This document shows, one piece after another, positions 1-8,974 of a stretch of 64,000 nt of DNA. A program made the position numbers and the translations under genes. This stretch comes from DATJFQ01 sp035492775. GTDB lineage: Bacteria; Acidobacteriota; Vicinamibacteria; Vicinamibacterales; 2-12-FULL-66-21. The stretch is taken from NCBI GenBank assembly GCA_035492775.1, contig DATJIW010000080.1, forward strand, positions 1 to 64,000. The letters run 5' to 3'. How positions within the stretch are numbered: position 1 is the stretch's first letter; each line of letters begins with the position of its first letter. Below the pieces are notes generated by a model. It did no database searches. It was not told the DNA's origin and saw only the letters and a list, made by a program, of their open reading frames with translations.

Positions 1-603
1 CGGGGGTATATCGAGTTGAGCGGGACGAGCATGTCGACCGCGGTCGTGTCCGGTGCGGCGGCGCTGCTGCTGCAGGCGCGGCCGGCGCTGACGCCGGTGC
101 AGGTGAAGATTGCGCTGCAGATGACGGCGTCGGCGGTGCCAGGCGCGGGGCTGATTGAGGCGGGTGCGGGGAGTCTGAATGTCGTCGGTGCGCTCGCGCT
201 GGTGTCAGGTCCCTTCGACTCTCTTCACGACGTGACCATCGGCGGTGAACTTGTAAAACCGGTCGCCTTCGCGTTTGGCGACGTCGCAGATATCCCCTCA
301 AATCGTGCATCAGCAACCATCTTGGTCTGGGGAAGCAACGGCATTCTCAGCTTCGACAACCCCCAACCTCTCTCTCTTTTGTTCTTGGAATCGGAAAAGG
401 TCGCGCCAGACATTTTGGTCTGGGGAAACACGATTAACGCAGATGTTCTCGTGTGGGGGAGCACAGTTCGCGCGGACATTCTCGTCTGGGGAAACATTCT
501 GGTCTGGGGCAGTAACGTAACTCCTGACATTCTCGTGTGGGGAAATGGCAGCGTTCAGAGCGACGTGCTGGTGTGGGGGGAGACGGGCCACTCACTTCTG
601 TAA
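1..603 (+). CDS. C-terminal end of a secreted subtilisin-like (S8) serine protease with ILVWG repeat tail (5' truncated)
   Basis: The window opens inside this gene, which reads in frame from base 1. The first residues contain GTSMS, the block around the catalytic serine of family S8 (Ser codon at 28-30), followed by the usual helix rich in Ala and Leu. His and Asp of the triad would lie upstream. After about residue 75 the protein leaves the protease fold and carries seven copies of an ILVWG or VLVWG motif, roughly 11 residues apart, most preceded by Asp and followed by Asn or Ser. Subtilases are exported endopeptidases; the tail may be a surface, folding or sorting element (inference). Base composition drops from about 70% to about 52% GC near base 205, just where the tail begins. 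Confidence 0.85.
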   Translation, partial: RGYIELSGTSMSTAVVSGAAALLLQARPALTPVQVKIALQMTASAVPGAGLIEAGAGSLNVVGALALVSGPFDSLHDVTIGGELVKPVAFAFGDVADIPSNRASATILVWGSNGILSFDNPQPLSLLFLESEKVAPDILVWGNTINADVLVWGSTVRADILVWGNILVWGSNVTPDILVWGNGSVQSDVLVWGETGHSLL

Positions 604-633
604 TCGACTCGCGGAGACTAAAATGACTATAAT
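604..633 (+). promoter_or_regulatory. Putative sigma70-type promoter for the HD-GYP/sigma54-activator operon
   Basis: A perfect TATAAT at 628-633 lies 18 bases downstream of TCGACT (604-609, 4 of 6 matches to TTGACA). This would start a transcript near 640 with a leader of about 65 bases. It sits immediately after the protease stop codon, so the downstream pair can be expressed on its own. Confidence 0.45.
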
Positions 634-672
634 CGCGTGGGGCTCATAGTCCGATAGTACTAAAGCCTCTTG

Positions 673-695
673 ACGCCACGGCCTATCCGTGGCGT
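673..695 (+). promoter_or_regulatory. Perfect 9-bp leader hairpin before the HD-GYP gene
   Basis: ACGCCACGG (673-681) and CCGTGGCGT (687-695) form a perfect stem with a 5-base loop, followed by TTTCGCTTT. It lies between the predicted promoter and the ATG at 704 and swallows the upstream GTG at 689, so that GTG is an unlikely start. It could be a weak terminator of the protease gene, an attenuator, or a translational control element. Confidence 0.5.
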
Positions 696-703
696 TTCGC
701 TTT

Positions 704-3082
704 ATGAAACACGCTGAACGTCTTCCGATGTGGGGACGCGTGTACGTCGCCACTGTCGTCGCGCTCGGGGCGGTGACTATTTTGGTCTCTGCCTACCAGC
801 TGAACGTGCGGCCAATCGGTTGGAATTGGTTCGTCCTTGCTTTACTTACGCTTCTTTCGGGACTTGCAACCGTAACACTTCCTTCTGTTGCCGCCACGAT
901 ATCAGTCTCGGAGACATTTGTTTTTACGTCAGTCCTTCTGTTTGGACCTGCTGCTGGCACACTCACAGTAACCCTAGACGTCCTGGCGATTTCATTGTGG
1001 CTCGCCCGGCGTAAAGACCCCAACTATAGGATTGCGTTTAACGTCTTCGCGTTGCCAGCGGCTTTGTGGGTCGGCGCCCAGGTCTTCTACATTCTCTCGC
1101 GCGTACAACCTCTCGCGCTATCCGACGCACCGGTTCAGATCTCATCGCTACTTTTTCCTCTTGTTGCATTCACGGTTACCTACTTCGGTCTAAATAGCTG
1201 GCTAATCGCGATCGCAATATGGTTCGAAACCAAGCAATCGCCATTCAAGATCTGGAAAAACAATTTCGCCATTCTGTCGCTGAACTACTTCGGCGGTGCC
1301 TCAGTTGCAGCCTTACTAGTAACTTATACGCGGAACCTAGATTACACATATATTGCGTTCGTTCTGCCGCTACTCGCAGTCTTGTACTTCACATTCTCGA
1401 CCGCCATGGGTAGGGTAAAGGACGCCAACCGACATCTAAGTGAATTGAATTCACTCTATATGTCTACGATTGAGACCTTAGCAATGGCAATCGATGCTAA
1501 GGACCAGATCACACACGGCCACATTCGACGAGTCCAGATGTACGCTGTGGGTCTCGCAAAGCATCTTGGCGTCAGTGACAGCGAACAGATCAGCGCCATC
1601 GAAGCGGCATCCCTGCTTCACGACATGGGTAAGCTGGCGGTCCCTGAATACATCTTGAATAAGCCCGGCCCTTTGACCGCGGCGGAATTTGAAAAGATGA
1701 AGATGCACGCGAGTATCGGCGCCGATATACTTTCGGCGATAACGTTCCCGTACCCCGTCGTTCCGATCGTCAGACATCACCACGAAAATTGGAATGGCAC
1801 TGGCTATCCCGACGGTCTTGTGGGTGCTGATATTCCAATCGGAGCCCGGATTCTTTCTGTGGTTGATTGCTTCGATGCATTGACATCAGACCGCCCGTAT
1901 CGTCCTCGATTGACCGACAAAGACGCAATCAAGATTCTTCTTGAGCGGCGCGGAACAATGTACGATCCACTGGTCGTCGACACCTTTATCCGCGTACATC
2001 ATCAGATCACGCCCAGCACTGAATTGACTTCGACGTCGCGTTCACTTCGAGCGATCGCGGACTCATCATCGTCTCTTCGTTTGTCCGAAGCTGCTGGGCG
2101 TAGCCTTGATGAAATCTCCGCAGGGAGCGATGAGACGCTCACGCTCTTCGATTTGGCGCGCACTCTGCGCCCCAACTTATCGACCGATGACATCGCTGAG
2201 TCAGCAATCCAGCATGTACGCAGGCTTGTACCGTTCTCCCTCTGCATACTTTATCTACTTGACGTTGATAGCGATGAACTCTTGAGCGCTTACGCAACCG
2301 GTGCGCAGGCTGCCCTTGTGTCCGATATAAGAATTCCTCGGGGACATCGACTTTCGGGGTGGGTCGCGGCCAACAGACAGACGATTAGAAATTCGGATCC
2401 AGTGCTTGATTTCGGCGAGTCTGCTCGCGCAATGTCACCAAGGCTTCACAGTTCGCTCAGCACAGCCGTAGTGGCAAACGGTGAACTCGTCGGCGTTCTC
2501 ACATTTTATTCAATCCCGAAGGACGCGTTCCGAACGGATCACGAACGCGTTGTGGAGCATGTAGCACGACAGATCGCCGAACCACTTCGAGCGGCCAGAA
2601 CTAGAAGTCAGGAAACAATGCGAGAGCAATCGTCGCGCAGCGCCGATATCCCGTTCCTTGATTTGTCGTTCACAAATGCACGCACAGCGGTGGTGTCGAA
2701 CCCAGGTGCGCTGTTATTGATTGACGTTGACAGAATTCACGAGCCGCAGTTGGACCAGGATTTTACGTCTTCTTTTGAACACGTCGTCCATCGGGTACGC
2801 GCAATGCTGCGCCCAATGGATATGCTGTACCGGTACGGAGCACGCTCCTTAGTGGTGATCCTGCCGAGCATGACCGACAGATCGGCGGAGGCGCTTCAGA
2901 ACCGACTTCTGATGGCCCTCTCGGCCGGCCGTGACGGTGACCCGACTTCACACGTTCGCATCACAGCGGCGACTAACCCCCCTGATGGGCGATCGATCGC
3001 TGACCTGCTTGAGGTCGCCAGTCGGCGCTCCCCACGTTCTTCTGAGTTCACGGCGGACGACCACAATGGTCTAATACACTGA
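704..3082 (+). CDS. Membrane-bound HD-GYP protein with GAF and degenerate GGDEF-like domain
   Basis: Predicted cyclic-di-GMP phosphodiesterase or sensor (792 aa). The first ~240 residues form about seven hydrophobic segments, a membrane input region. An HD-GYP domain follows, with LLHDMGK (His306, Asp307) and HHHENWNGTGYP (Tyr368, Pro369), so the signature residues are present. Residues ~485-640 look like a GAF domain. Residues ~665-785 resemble a GGDEF fold, but the GGEEF loop is replaced by YGARS, so diguanylate cyclase activity is unlikely. I chose ATG 704 because the upstream GTG at 689 is inside a hairpin; no clear Shine-Dalgarno site precedes either. One base separates it from the sigma54 activator, so the two form an operon. 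The gene is AT-richer than the rest of the window, about 50% GC by eye. Confidence 0.88.
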   Translation: MKHAERLPMWGRVYVATVVALGAVTILVSAYQLNVRPIGWNWFVLALLTLLSGLATVTLPSVAATISVSETFVFTSVLLFGPAAGTLTVTLDVLAISLWLARRKDPNYRIAFNVFALPAALWVGAQVFYILSRVQPLALSDAPVQISSLLFPLVAFTVTYFGLNSWLIAIAIWFETKQSPFKIWKNNFAILSLNYFGGASVAALLVTYTRNLDYTYIAFVLPLLAVLYFTFSTAMGRVKDANRHLSELNSLYMSTIETLAMAIDAKDQITHGHIRRVQMYAVGLAKHLGVSDSEQISAIEAASLLHDMGKLAVPEYILNKPGPLTAAEFEKMKMHASIGADILSAITFPYPVVPIVRHHHENWNGTGYPDGLVGADIPIGARILSVVDCFDALTSDRPYRPRLTDKDAIKILLERRGTMYDPLVVDTFIRVHHQITPSTELTSTSRSLRAIADSSSSLRLSEAAGRSLDEISAGSDETLTLFDLARTLRPNLSTDDIAESAIQHVRRLVPFSLCILYLLDVDSDELLSAYATGAQAALVSDIRIPRGHRLSGWVAANRQTIRNSDPVLDFGESARAMSPRLHSSLSTAVVANGELVGVLTFYSIPKDAFRTDHERVVEHVARQIAEPLRAARTRSQETMREQSSRSADIPFLDLSFTNARTAVVSNPGALLLIDVDRIHEPQLDQDFTSSFEHVVHRVRAMLRPMDMLYRYGARSLVVILPSMTDRSAEALQNRLLMALSAGRDGDPTSHVRITAATNPPDGRSIADLLEVASRRSPRSSEFTADDHNGLIH

Positions 3083-3083
3083 C

Positions 3084-5801
3084 ATGAGTCGTGCTCTGAC
3101 AACTGTACGCGGGCTTATCCGTTCTGGTCGCTTCACCCGAGCATTCGAGGTGCTGACTGGCAGCGCATCTCAGGAAGACAGACGCACCGCCGATGGTACG
3201 CTTGCCGAAGCGGAGTTGCTCGTTCTCTTAGGCTCCATTCGGGAAGGAGCAGCTAAACTATCGCGGCTCGTCAGTGAACGTCAGCAGGCTGATGTTCAAG
3301 CTCGCTCACACTGGCTCGCTGGGCAGGCGGACTATTATCTTGGACGGCCAGTCAGCGCGAAAGCTCACCTCGAGTCGGCCAAGAAGATAGCCCACACAGT
3401 CAAGGACCAGCATCCGCAGCTGTATGCGACCGTCATTCTGACGGCTCTGCGCCTCGCGTCGCGCGCGGCGTCCGCTGATCAGCTAGATCGTGAGATCAAG
3501 GAGGTGCGCCGGGCCGCTGCTCGGGCCGCTGATTCCCACCTACTTGCGGATTTGCGTTTGACAGTTGCTGAGCTCGAAACGCGCAAAGGGTTCTTCCAGG
3601 AGGCTCTTCGGCATTTAGAACAAGCGCAGAAGCTGCTAAGCAACGAAGCGAATCTCTTCACAGAAGGTGTGATGTGGAATCACAGAAGCAACATATTCGC
3701 TTTAAGCGGAGACACGTTCGCTGCACGTGAGTGCGCTATTCGCGCTTTGAACTGCACCGAAGAATCCGGTCATTTTCGCGTTCGCATCGGCGCTCAACTG
3801 AACATTGTGCAGCTCGATTTAGCTGAAGGAAAGACAGGCGATGTCGAAGGACGATTGCGAAAATTGATAGGAAGTTCGGTTGATCATTTTCAGCTGCGTG
3901 TCGCAGGCTTGGATGCGCTGGCGAATTTCTATTTAGCAGTCGGAGATATCGCTAAGGCGAGGCATTGTTTGGCCGCTATTCTCCGGGCGCGACGGTCAGC
4001 TGGCGACAACCAGAATAGTTGGGAGTACTTGACTGAAACCTACTCGCGAGCGAATCTCGCGCTCCTCGATCCGAATCGCGACCATGCTGAGAAGCTTCTG
4101 CTAAAGGGTCTCGAGAGCGCCACGGCGGCCGGGGACATGATCTGGGTGAGGAATTTTCAACTGAGGCTCGCTCAGATTAAGGCGCGTTCCACGTCGGCCG
4201 AGGCGACTAGTCGTCTGATTCCTGTGATGCTAACGGCACACAGAAATGCTGAGACGTTTTCGCGGGTGTGTTTAACGCGCGCCGTTATCGAGGATGCACT
4301 GCGGTTGCCCACTGCGCGTGAACACCTTGACCGCGTCGGAAGAATTACTAGTGCACTTAATCTGTTTTCGATCAGAGAAGACGCTAGAACCATTGGATTT
4401 GATCTGACTCAAGGTCATTCGTCATCCAGTCCCGTTTTCGATGACGCCGCGGCGCTCATAGAGCTGGCGGGGTATCCCCACGTCCTTGCCCGCGAGGCGT
4501 TCGCGCTGCTCTCCGGGGCGCAGGTCGCCGAGCGCCTGGCGCTCGTGGCGCGCGGCGCCGACGGGGTGCGCGTGCTGTCCAGCGTCAACTGGGAAACCGC
4601 CGACGCCGCGCGCGCGGCCGCGAACCCGGCGGACCGGCTCCAGATCGTCTGCGGCCCGCATCGCGACGAGACCTGGGAGGTCATCGCCGAGCTCAAGCCC
4701 TCCCTCGCCGACCGGTGCACCGCGGTCGCCGTACGCCAGCTCGTGGATACGGCGGTCACGCTCGACCACTATCGCCGCGAGGAGAAGCAGCGCACGGCCC
4801 TCTGGCCCGCCGACTCCTTCGAGACCGACGGCGGACTGTTCATGTCCGAGCAGATGTCCGACCTGCTCGCGATCGCGCGTCGGGTGGCGCCCGCCGACAT
4901 CACGGTCCTCCTCACCGGCGAGACCGGGACCGGCAAGGAAGTCCTCGCCCGCGCCATCCATCGCGCCTCGCCGCGCGCCGCTAAACCGTTCGTGCCCTTC
5001 AACTGCACCGCGGTGCCGCGCGACATGCTCGAGAGCCAGCTGTTCGGCTATCGCAAGGGGGCGTTCACCGGCGCCGACGTCACCTTCGAAGGGGTCATCC
5101 GCGGCGCGGCCGGCGGAACGCTCTTCCTCGACGAAATCGCGGAGATCGGCCCGGATGTTCAGCCGAAACTCCTGCGCTTCCTGGAAACGCACGAGGTGCA
5201 CGGCCTGGGAGAGCAGCACCCGGTGAAGGTCGACGTCCGACTCCTCGCCGCCACCAACGCCGACATCGAGGCGATGGTCGCCGACGGGCGCTTCCGGGAA
5301 GATCTCTTCTATCGGCTCAATGTCATCCGTCTGAAACTGCCGCCGCTTCGCGAGCGCCGCGAGGAGATTCCGCCGCTCATCGATCACTACCTGCGAAAGG
5401 CGGCGGAGGAGCTGCGCAAAGGGCGCCTCTCGCTCGACGACGAGACGCTCGAGTACCTGCTGTTGTACGCATGGCCGGGCAACGTGCGGCAGCTGGTCAA
5501 CGAGATTCGGCGCATTGCCGCGTTTGCGGAACCGGACAGCGTGATCACGCCGGCGCTGCTCTCCCCGGAGATCCAGGCCTCGCGCCGCACGGTTCGCGTC
5601 GCCGATGGTGACTCGCCTGAAGTACGGGTGCACCTCGACCAGCCGATGGGCGACGCACTGGAGGCCATCGAACAAGCCATGGTGCGCCGCGCGCTCGAAC
5701 GCTCGCACGGCAACTACGAGACGGCAGCCCGGCTCCTCGGCATTTCGCGCAAGGGCCTGTTCCTGAAACGCCGCCGCTGGGGAATGCAGCGGGCAAGCTG
5801 A
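3084..5801 (+). CDS. Sigma54-dependent transcriptional activator with N-terminal TPR sensor region
   Basis: 905 aa. Residues 1-~445 are helical TPR-like repeats. Residues ~452-585 form a poorly recognised linker or sensor domain. A sigma54-interaction AAA+ domain follows: Walker A GETGTGKE (~612-619), the sigma54 contact loop GAFTGA (~659-664) and Walker B LFLDE (~682-686). A Fis-type helix-turn-helix ends the protein (NYETAARLLGISRKG, ~878-892). It should drive transcription from -24/-12 promoters with RNA polymerase-sigma54. There is no receiver domain, so activation probably comes through TPR contacts with a partner. The HD-GYP gene ends one base upstream. GC content jumps from about 47% to 70-83% near base 4437 (residue ~452), at the boundary between the TPR region and the conserved half. 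Confidence 0.93.
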   Translation: MSRALTTVRGLIRSGRFTRAFEVLTGSASQEDRRTADGTLAEAELLVLLGSIREGAAKLSRLVSERQQADVQARSHWLAGQADYYLGRPVSAKAHLESAKKIAHTVKDQHPQLYATVILTALRLASRAASADQLDREIKEVRRAAARAADSHLLADLRLTVAELETRKGFFQEALRHLEQAQKLLSNEANLFTEGVMWNHRSNIFALSGDTFAARECAIRALNCTEESGHFRVRIGAQLNIVQLDLAEGKTGDVEGRLRKLIGSSVDHFQLRVAGLDALANFYLAVGDIAKARHCLAAILRARRSAGDNQNSWEYLTETYSRANLALLDPNRDHAEKLLLKGLESATAAGDMIWVRNFQLRLAQIKARSTSAEATSRLIPVMLTAHRNAETFSRVCLTRAVIEDALRLPTAREHLDRVGRITSALNLFSIREDARTIGFDLTQGHSSSSPVFDDAAALIELAGYPHVLAREAFALLSGAQVAERLALVARGADGVRVLSSVNWETADAARAAANPADRLQIVCGPHRDETWEVIAELKPSLADRCTAVAVRQLVDTAVTLDHYRREEKQRTALWPADSFETDGGLFMSEQMSDLLAIARRVAPADITVLLTGETGTGKEVLARAIHRASPRAAKPFVPFNCTAVPRDMLESQLFGYRKGAFTGADVTFEGVIRGAAGGTLFLDEIAEIGPDVQPKLLRFLETHEVHGLGEQHPVKVDVRLLAATNADIEAMVADGRFREDLFYRLNVIRLKLPPLRERREEIPPLIDHYLRKAAEELRKGRLSLDDETLEYLLLYAWPGNVRQLVNEIRRIAAFAEPDSVITPALLSPEIQASRRTVRVADGDSPEVRVHLDQPMGDALEAIEQAMVRRALERSHGNYETAARLLGISRKGLFLKRRRWGMQRAS

Positions 5802-5813
5802 ATTCAAACGTCC

Positions 5814-5845
5814 GGCTGCCAGTCTCCGGCTGATAGCTGGCAGCC
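5814..5845 (+). terminator. Hairpin after the sigma54 activator gene
   Basis: GGCTGCCAG (5814-5822) and CTGGCAGCC (5837-5845) form a perfect 9-bp stem with a 14-base loop, 12 bases after the activator stop codon. There is no T-run, so if it is a terminator it is not a classical intrinsic one. The remaining bases to 5954 are pyrimidine-rich with many TCCGTC-like words and hold nothing else I recognise. Confidence 0.4.
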
Positions 5846-5954
5846 TTCGCGTCGCCGTCTCTCATCCGTCGTTCTGCGTCCTCCGGCCTCTCCGTTCCGC
5901 TCCTCCGTCCGATTTGCGGCAACCTTCCGCTCACCCCTCTCGTCAAACACCACA

Positions 5955-6296
5955 ATGTGGTTTAAATCCGAAACTGCCGCGCTCGGCGATTTCGAGCAGC
6001 TCGTCCTTTTTGGCGTCCTCCGTCTCGGCGACGAGGCGTACGGGGCCGCCATCCGACAGGAAATCCACGCGCGGTCCGGTCGCGACGTGTCGATCAACGC
6101 CGTCTACACGACGCTCGACCGCCTCGAAGGCAAGCGCCTCCTTCGATCCTGGGTCGGCGAACCGACCGCGCAGCGCGGTGGGCGCCGGCGGAAGCACTAC
6201 GCCCTCACGCCGGTCGGGACCGCATCGTTGCGGCGCGCCTATCAGGCCGTTCTCGCCATGGCCGACGGCTTCGAGCGGCGACTGGACGTGAAATGA
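5955..6296 (+). CDS. PadR-family transcriptional regulator
   Basis: 113 aa, the length of short PadR proteins. It begins with a winged helix-turn-helix: FEQLVLFGVLRLG, then AYGAAIRQEI, then the recognition helix INAVYTTLDRLEGKRLL. The wing sequence RRKHYALTPVG is typical of the family. These regulators usually repress a neighbouring transporter. Its stop overlaps the start of the downstream permease (ATGA), so the two are translationally coupled and it probably controls that permease. The preceding 150 bases are pyrimidine-rich and I see no clear promoter. Confidence 0.95.
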   Translation: MWFKSETAALGDFEQLVLFGVLRLGDEAYGAAIRQEIHARSGRDVSINAVYTTLDRLEGKRLLRSWVGEPTAQRGGRRRKHYALTPVGTASLRRAYQAVLAMADGFERRLDVK

Positions 6297-8965
6297 TGCC
6301 GCAGCCCCCGCGGCTGGCCTGGCAGCTGCTCGCCCGCCGGGTTCCCGCGCCCTGGCGCGAGTTCGTGCTCGGCGATCTCGAAGAAGAATTTCGCGCACGC
6401 GCGGAAACCGATCCTCCCTCCGCGCGCCGCTGGTTCTGGCGCCAGGCCCTCCGGTGCGCGATCCATCCGCCGCGCACGGCGCAGGCCTATCCCTACTCGA
6501 CGTTTTCTCCTGGAGACTTCTGGATGCGAACTCTCATCGGCGACATCAGATACGGCGTTCGCGTGCTGCGCCGGTCACCCTCCTTCGCCCTCGCGGTGAT
6601 CGTCGTGTTCGCGCTCGGGATCGGAGCCAACACCGCCATCTTCAGCATCGTCAACACGGTGCTGCTCCGTCCGCTGCCGTTCCAGGACTCGGACCGGCTC
6701 GTGCGCCTGTTTCACGTGCCCCCGCAGTCCACTTTTCCCGGATTGAAAACGTTCTCGATCTCGCCGGCGAATTTCCTGGACTGGCAGCGCCGCGCGAGGT
6801 CCTTCGACGGAATGGCGATGTATCAGTTCCGCGAGTTTGCGTTGACGGGCAGCGGCGGCGCCGAATCGATCCTCGCCGCGGCGGTGGGGAAAGGGTTTTT
6901 CGACATCGTCGGTACCAAGCCGGCGCTCGGACGCACTTTCCTGCCCGAAGAAGACGATCCTGCGCACGGACACGCCGCCATCCTTTCGGACGCGTTCTGG
7001 AGGAGTCACTTCGGGGCGGCGCCCGACATCGTCGGACGGACGCTGACGCTCGACGGCCGGCGGTACGACATCGTTGGTGTGATGCCGCCGAAATTTTCCA
7101 ACCGCGCATGGTCGGCGACTGGCAGGGACATCTGGGTTCCTCTCGCACAGACCGACGAGCAGAAGGCGGTCCGCGACAACCACAACCTTCAGGCGATCGC
7201 ACGGCTTCGGCCTGGCGTGACGGTCGCGCAGGCCTCGGCCGAGATGCAGGCGATTTCGCGGCAGCTCGAGGCCGAGTATCCGAAGGAAGATGCCGGCTGG
7301 GGCGCGACGGTGATTTCGCTCCGCGAACTGATCGTCGGCGACATCCGCCTGTCGCTCGTGATGCTGCTGTCGGCGGTCGCGCTCGTGCTGCTCATCGCCT
7401 GCGCCAACGTCGGGAATCTTCTTTTCGCTCGCGCGCTGGCGCGGCGAAAAGAAATCGCCATTCGCTCGGCGCTCGGGGCCGCGCGCCGCCGCGTCCTGGC
7501 TCAGCTCCTCGTCGAGACCCTGCTGCTGGCAGGCGCCGGCGGAGCGCTCGGCCTGTTGCTGGCTAAGCAGGCGTTGTCGGCCGGTGCAACGCTGCTCGCC
7601 GACCAGGTTCCGCGCGCCGACGAACTGACGATGGACTGGCGCGTCGTGTCGTTCGTCGTCGGGCTGTCGCTGCTCACCGGCATCCTTGCGGGCGCGTTCC
7701 CCGCGTTCCGTGCGGGCCGTACCGACCTGAACGAAACGCTCAAGGAAGGGGGACGGCACGACAGCGCCGTCGGCGTCCGCACGCGCCGTGTCCTGATCGT
7801 GTGCGAGGTCGCCTTGTCGGTGGTGCTCCTGATGGGGGCGTCCCTCATGATCCGCACGCTGGCCAACCTGCGCAACGTCGACGCCGGTTTCGATCCCCAC
7901 GGCGTTCTGGCGATGCGCGTTTCCCTCGCAACGTCGCGCTTTCACTCGGGCGGGCAGATGTTCGATTCGCTCGACCACACGCTGGCCGAACTCCGGGCCC
8001 TGCCGGGCGTCCAGGCTGCCGGCGCGATCGACGACCTCCCGGTGACCGGCGGATCCGTTCAGCCGATCGTTCTGGAGGGGCATCCCGAACTGCTGCCGAG
8101 CGACCAGCCGACGGTGAACGTGCGCACGATCAGGCCCGGATATCTCGCGACGATGCGTATCCCCGTCGTTCGCGGCCGCGACATCGTCGACTCCGACGAC
8201 AACGTCATGCTGGTCAGCCGCGCAACGGCAAAGCTGCTCTGGGGCAGCGAGGATCCGATCGGCCGCCGCGTCTCGCTTCCGCTCCAGTCGAAGTCGACGA
8301 TGATGCAGGTGATCGGGATCGTGGGCGACGTCAAGCAATCGGACCTGACGATGCCGGTGGATCCTACGGTGTACGAGGTCACCCGAGAGTCGTTGACCGA
8401 CGCGCTCGCCAAGGGCTCGGCCGGCAGTTTCGGGGTTGCCGTCGTGCTGCGGAGCACCGTCCCGCCGCTATCGGTCGCGCAGTCGGCCGTCGCGGCGGTC
8501 CATCGTGTCGATCCGACGTCGCCGGTGGACGACGTGAAAACGATGGACGCCATACTGGACGACACGACGACCGCGCAGCGCTTCAGCGCGACACTGCTCG
8601 GCGCGTTCGCCGGGCTGGCGCTCATCCTGGCGTCGGTCGGAATCTACAGCGTGCTGTCGTATATCGTCAGAGGTCGCAGCCGGGAGATCGGGATCCGCAC
8701 CGCGCTCGGCGCCAGCGCGTCCGCCGTGGTGCGGATGGTCATCGTGGAAGGCATGACGCCGGCGGCGCTGGGAATCGTCGTCGGCGCTGCTGCCGCGCTG
8801 CTCTCGGCGCGGCTGCTGGAGAAGCTGGTGTTCGGCGTCAGCGCGTCGGACCCGCTCACGCTGGCGCTCGTGACCGGATCGCTCGCGGCGGTCGCTCTGC
8901 TCGCGAGCCTCGTCCCGGCGTATCGCGCGACGCGCGTGGATCCGATTGCGGTGCTGCGCGCCTGA
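6293..8965 (+). CDS. ADOP-type duplicated MacB/FtsX permease with N-terminal prefix domain
   Basis: 890 aa. The first ~65 residues form a soluble prefix (LAWQLLARRVPAPWREFVLGD) seen on acidobacterial duplicated orphan permeases. After it come two MacB-PCD plus FtsX units: transmembrane segments near FALAVIVVFALGIGANTAIFS, a periplasmic domain, a three-helix FtsX block (LVMLLSAVALVLLIACANVG, then KEIAIRSALGAARRR), then a second unit ending with GIRTALGASASAVVR and an FtsX tail. Proteins of this kind are inner-membrane permeases probably acting in export or envelope signalling with a separate ATPase. No ABC ATPase gene is adjacent, hence 'orphan'. Coupled to the PadR gene by a 4-base overlap. 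Substrate unknown. Confidence 0.93.
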   Translation: MMPQPPRLAWQLLARRVPAPWREFVLGDLEEEFRARAETDPPSARRWFWRQALRCAIHPPRTAQAYPYSTFSPGDFWMRTLIGDIRYGVRVLRRSPSFALAVIVVFALGIGANTAIFSIVNTVLLRPLPFQDSDRLVRLFHVPPQSTFPGLKTFSISPANFLDWQRRARSFDGMAMYQFREFALTGSGGAESILAAAVGKGFFDIVGTKPALGRTFLPEEDDPAHGHAAILSDAFWRSHFGAAPDIVGRTLTLDGRRYDIVGVMPPKFSNRAWSATGRDIWVPLAQTDEQKAVRDNHNLQAIARLRPGVTVAQASAEMQAISRQLEAEYPKEDAGWGATVISLRELIVGDIRLSLVMLLSAVALVLLIACANVGNLLFARALARRKEIAIRSALGAARRRVLAQLLVETLLLAGAGGALGLLLAKQALSAGATLLADQVPRADELTMDWRVVSFVVGLSLLTGILAGAFPAFRAGRTDLNETLKEGGRHDSAVGVRTRRVLIVCEVALSVVLLMGASLMIRTLANLRNVDAGFDPHGVLAMRVSLATSRFHSGGQMFDSLDHTLAELRALPGVQAAGAIDDLPVTGGSVQPIVLEGHPELLPSDQPTVNVRTIRPGYLATMRIPVVRGRDIVDSDDNVMLVSRATAKLLWGSEDPIGRRVSLPLQSKSTMMQVIGIVGDVKQSDLTMPVDPTVYEVTRESLTDALAKGSAGSFGVAVVLRSTVPPLSVAQSAVAAVHRVDPTSPVDDVKTMDAILDDTTTAQRFSATLLGAFAGLALILASVGIYSVLSYIVRGRSREIGIRTALGASASAVVRMVIVEGMTPAALGIVVGAAAALLSARLLEKLVFGVSASDPLTLALVTGSLAAVALLASLVPAYRATRVDPIAVLRA

Positions 8966-8974
8966 CGCGCGCCG

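Noticed and set aside
604..703. Possible c-di-GMP (GEMM) riboswitch before the HD-GYP gene
   Set aside because: The leader is too short and lacks the two-stem GEMM core; only a single hairpin is present.
689..703. GTG 689 as the start of the HD-GYP gene
   Set aside because: It lies inside a perfect hairpin arm, and ATG 704 starts closer to the first membrane segment.
4422..5807. 461-codon open frame opposite the sigma54 activator
   Set aside because: Covers the conserved AAA+ half in antisense and has no domain of its own.
6575..8338. 587-codon open frame opposite the permease
   Set aside because: Arg/Asp/His-rich composition typical of an antisense shadow; the permease explains the region.
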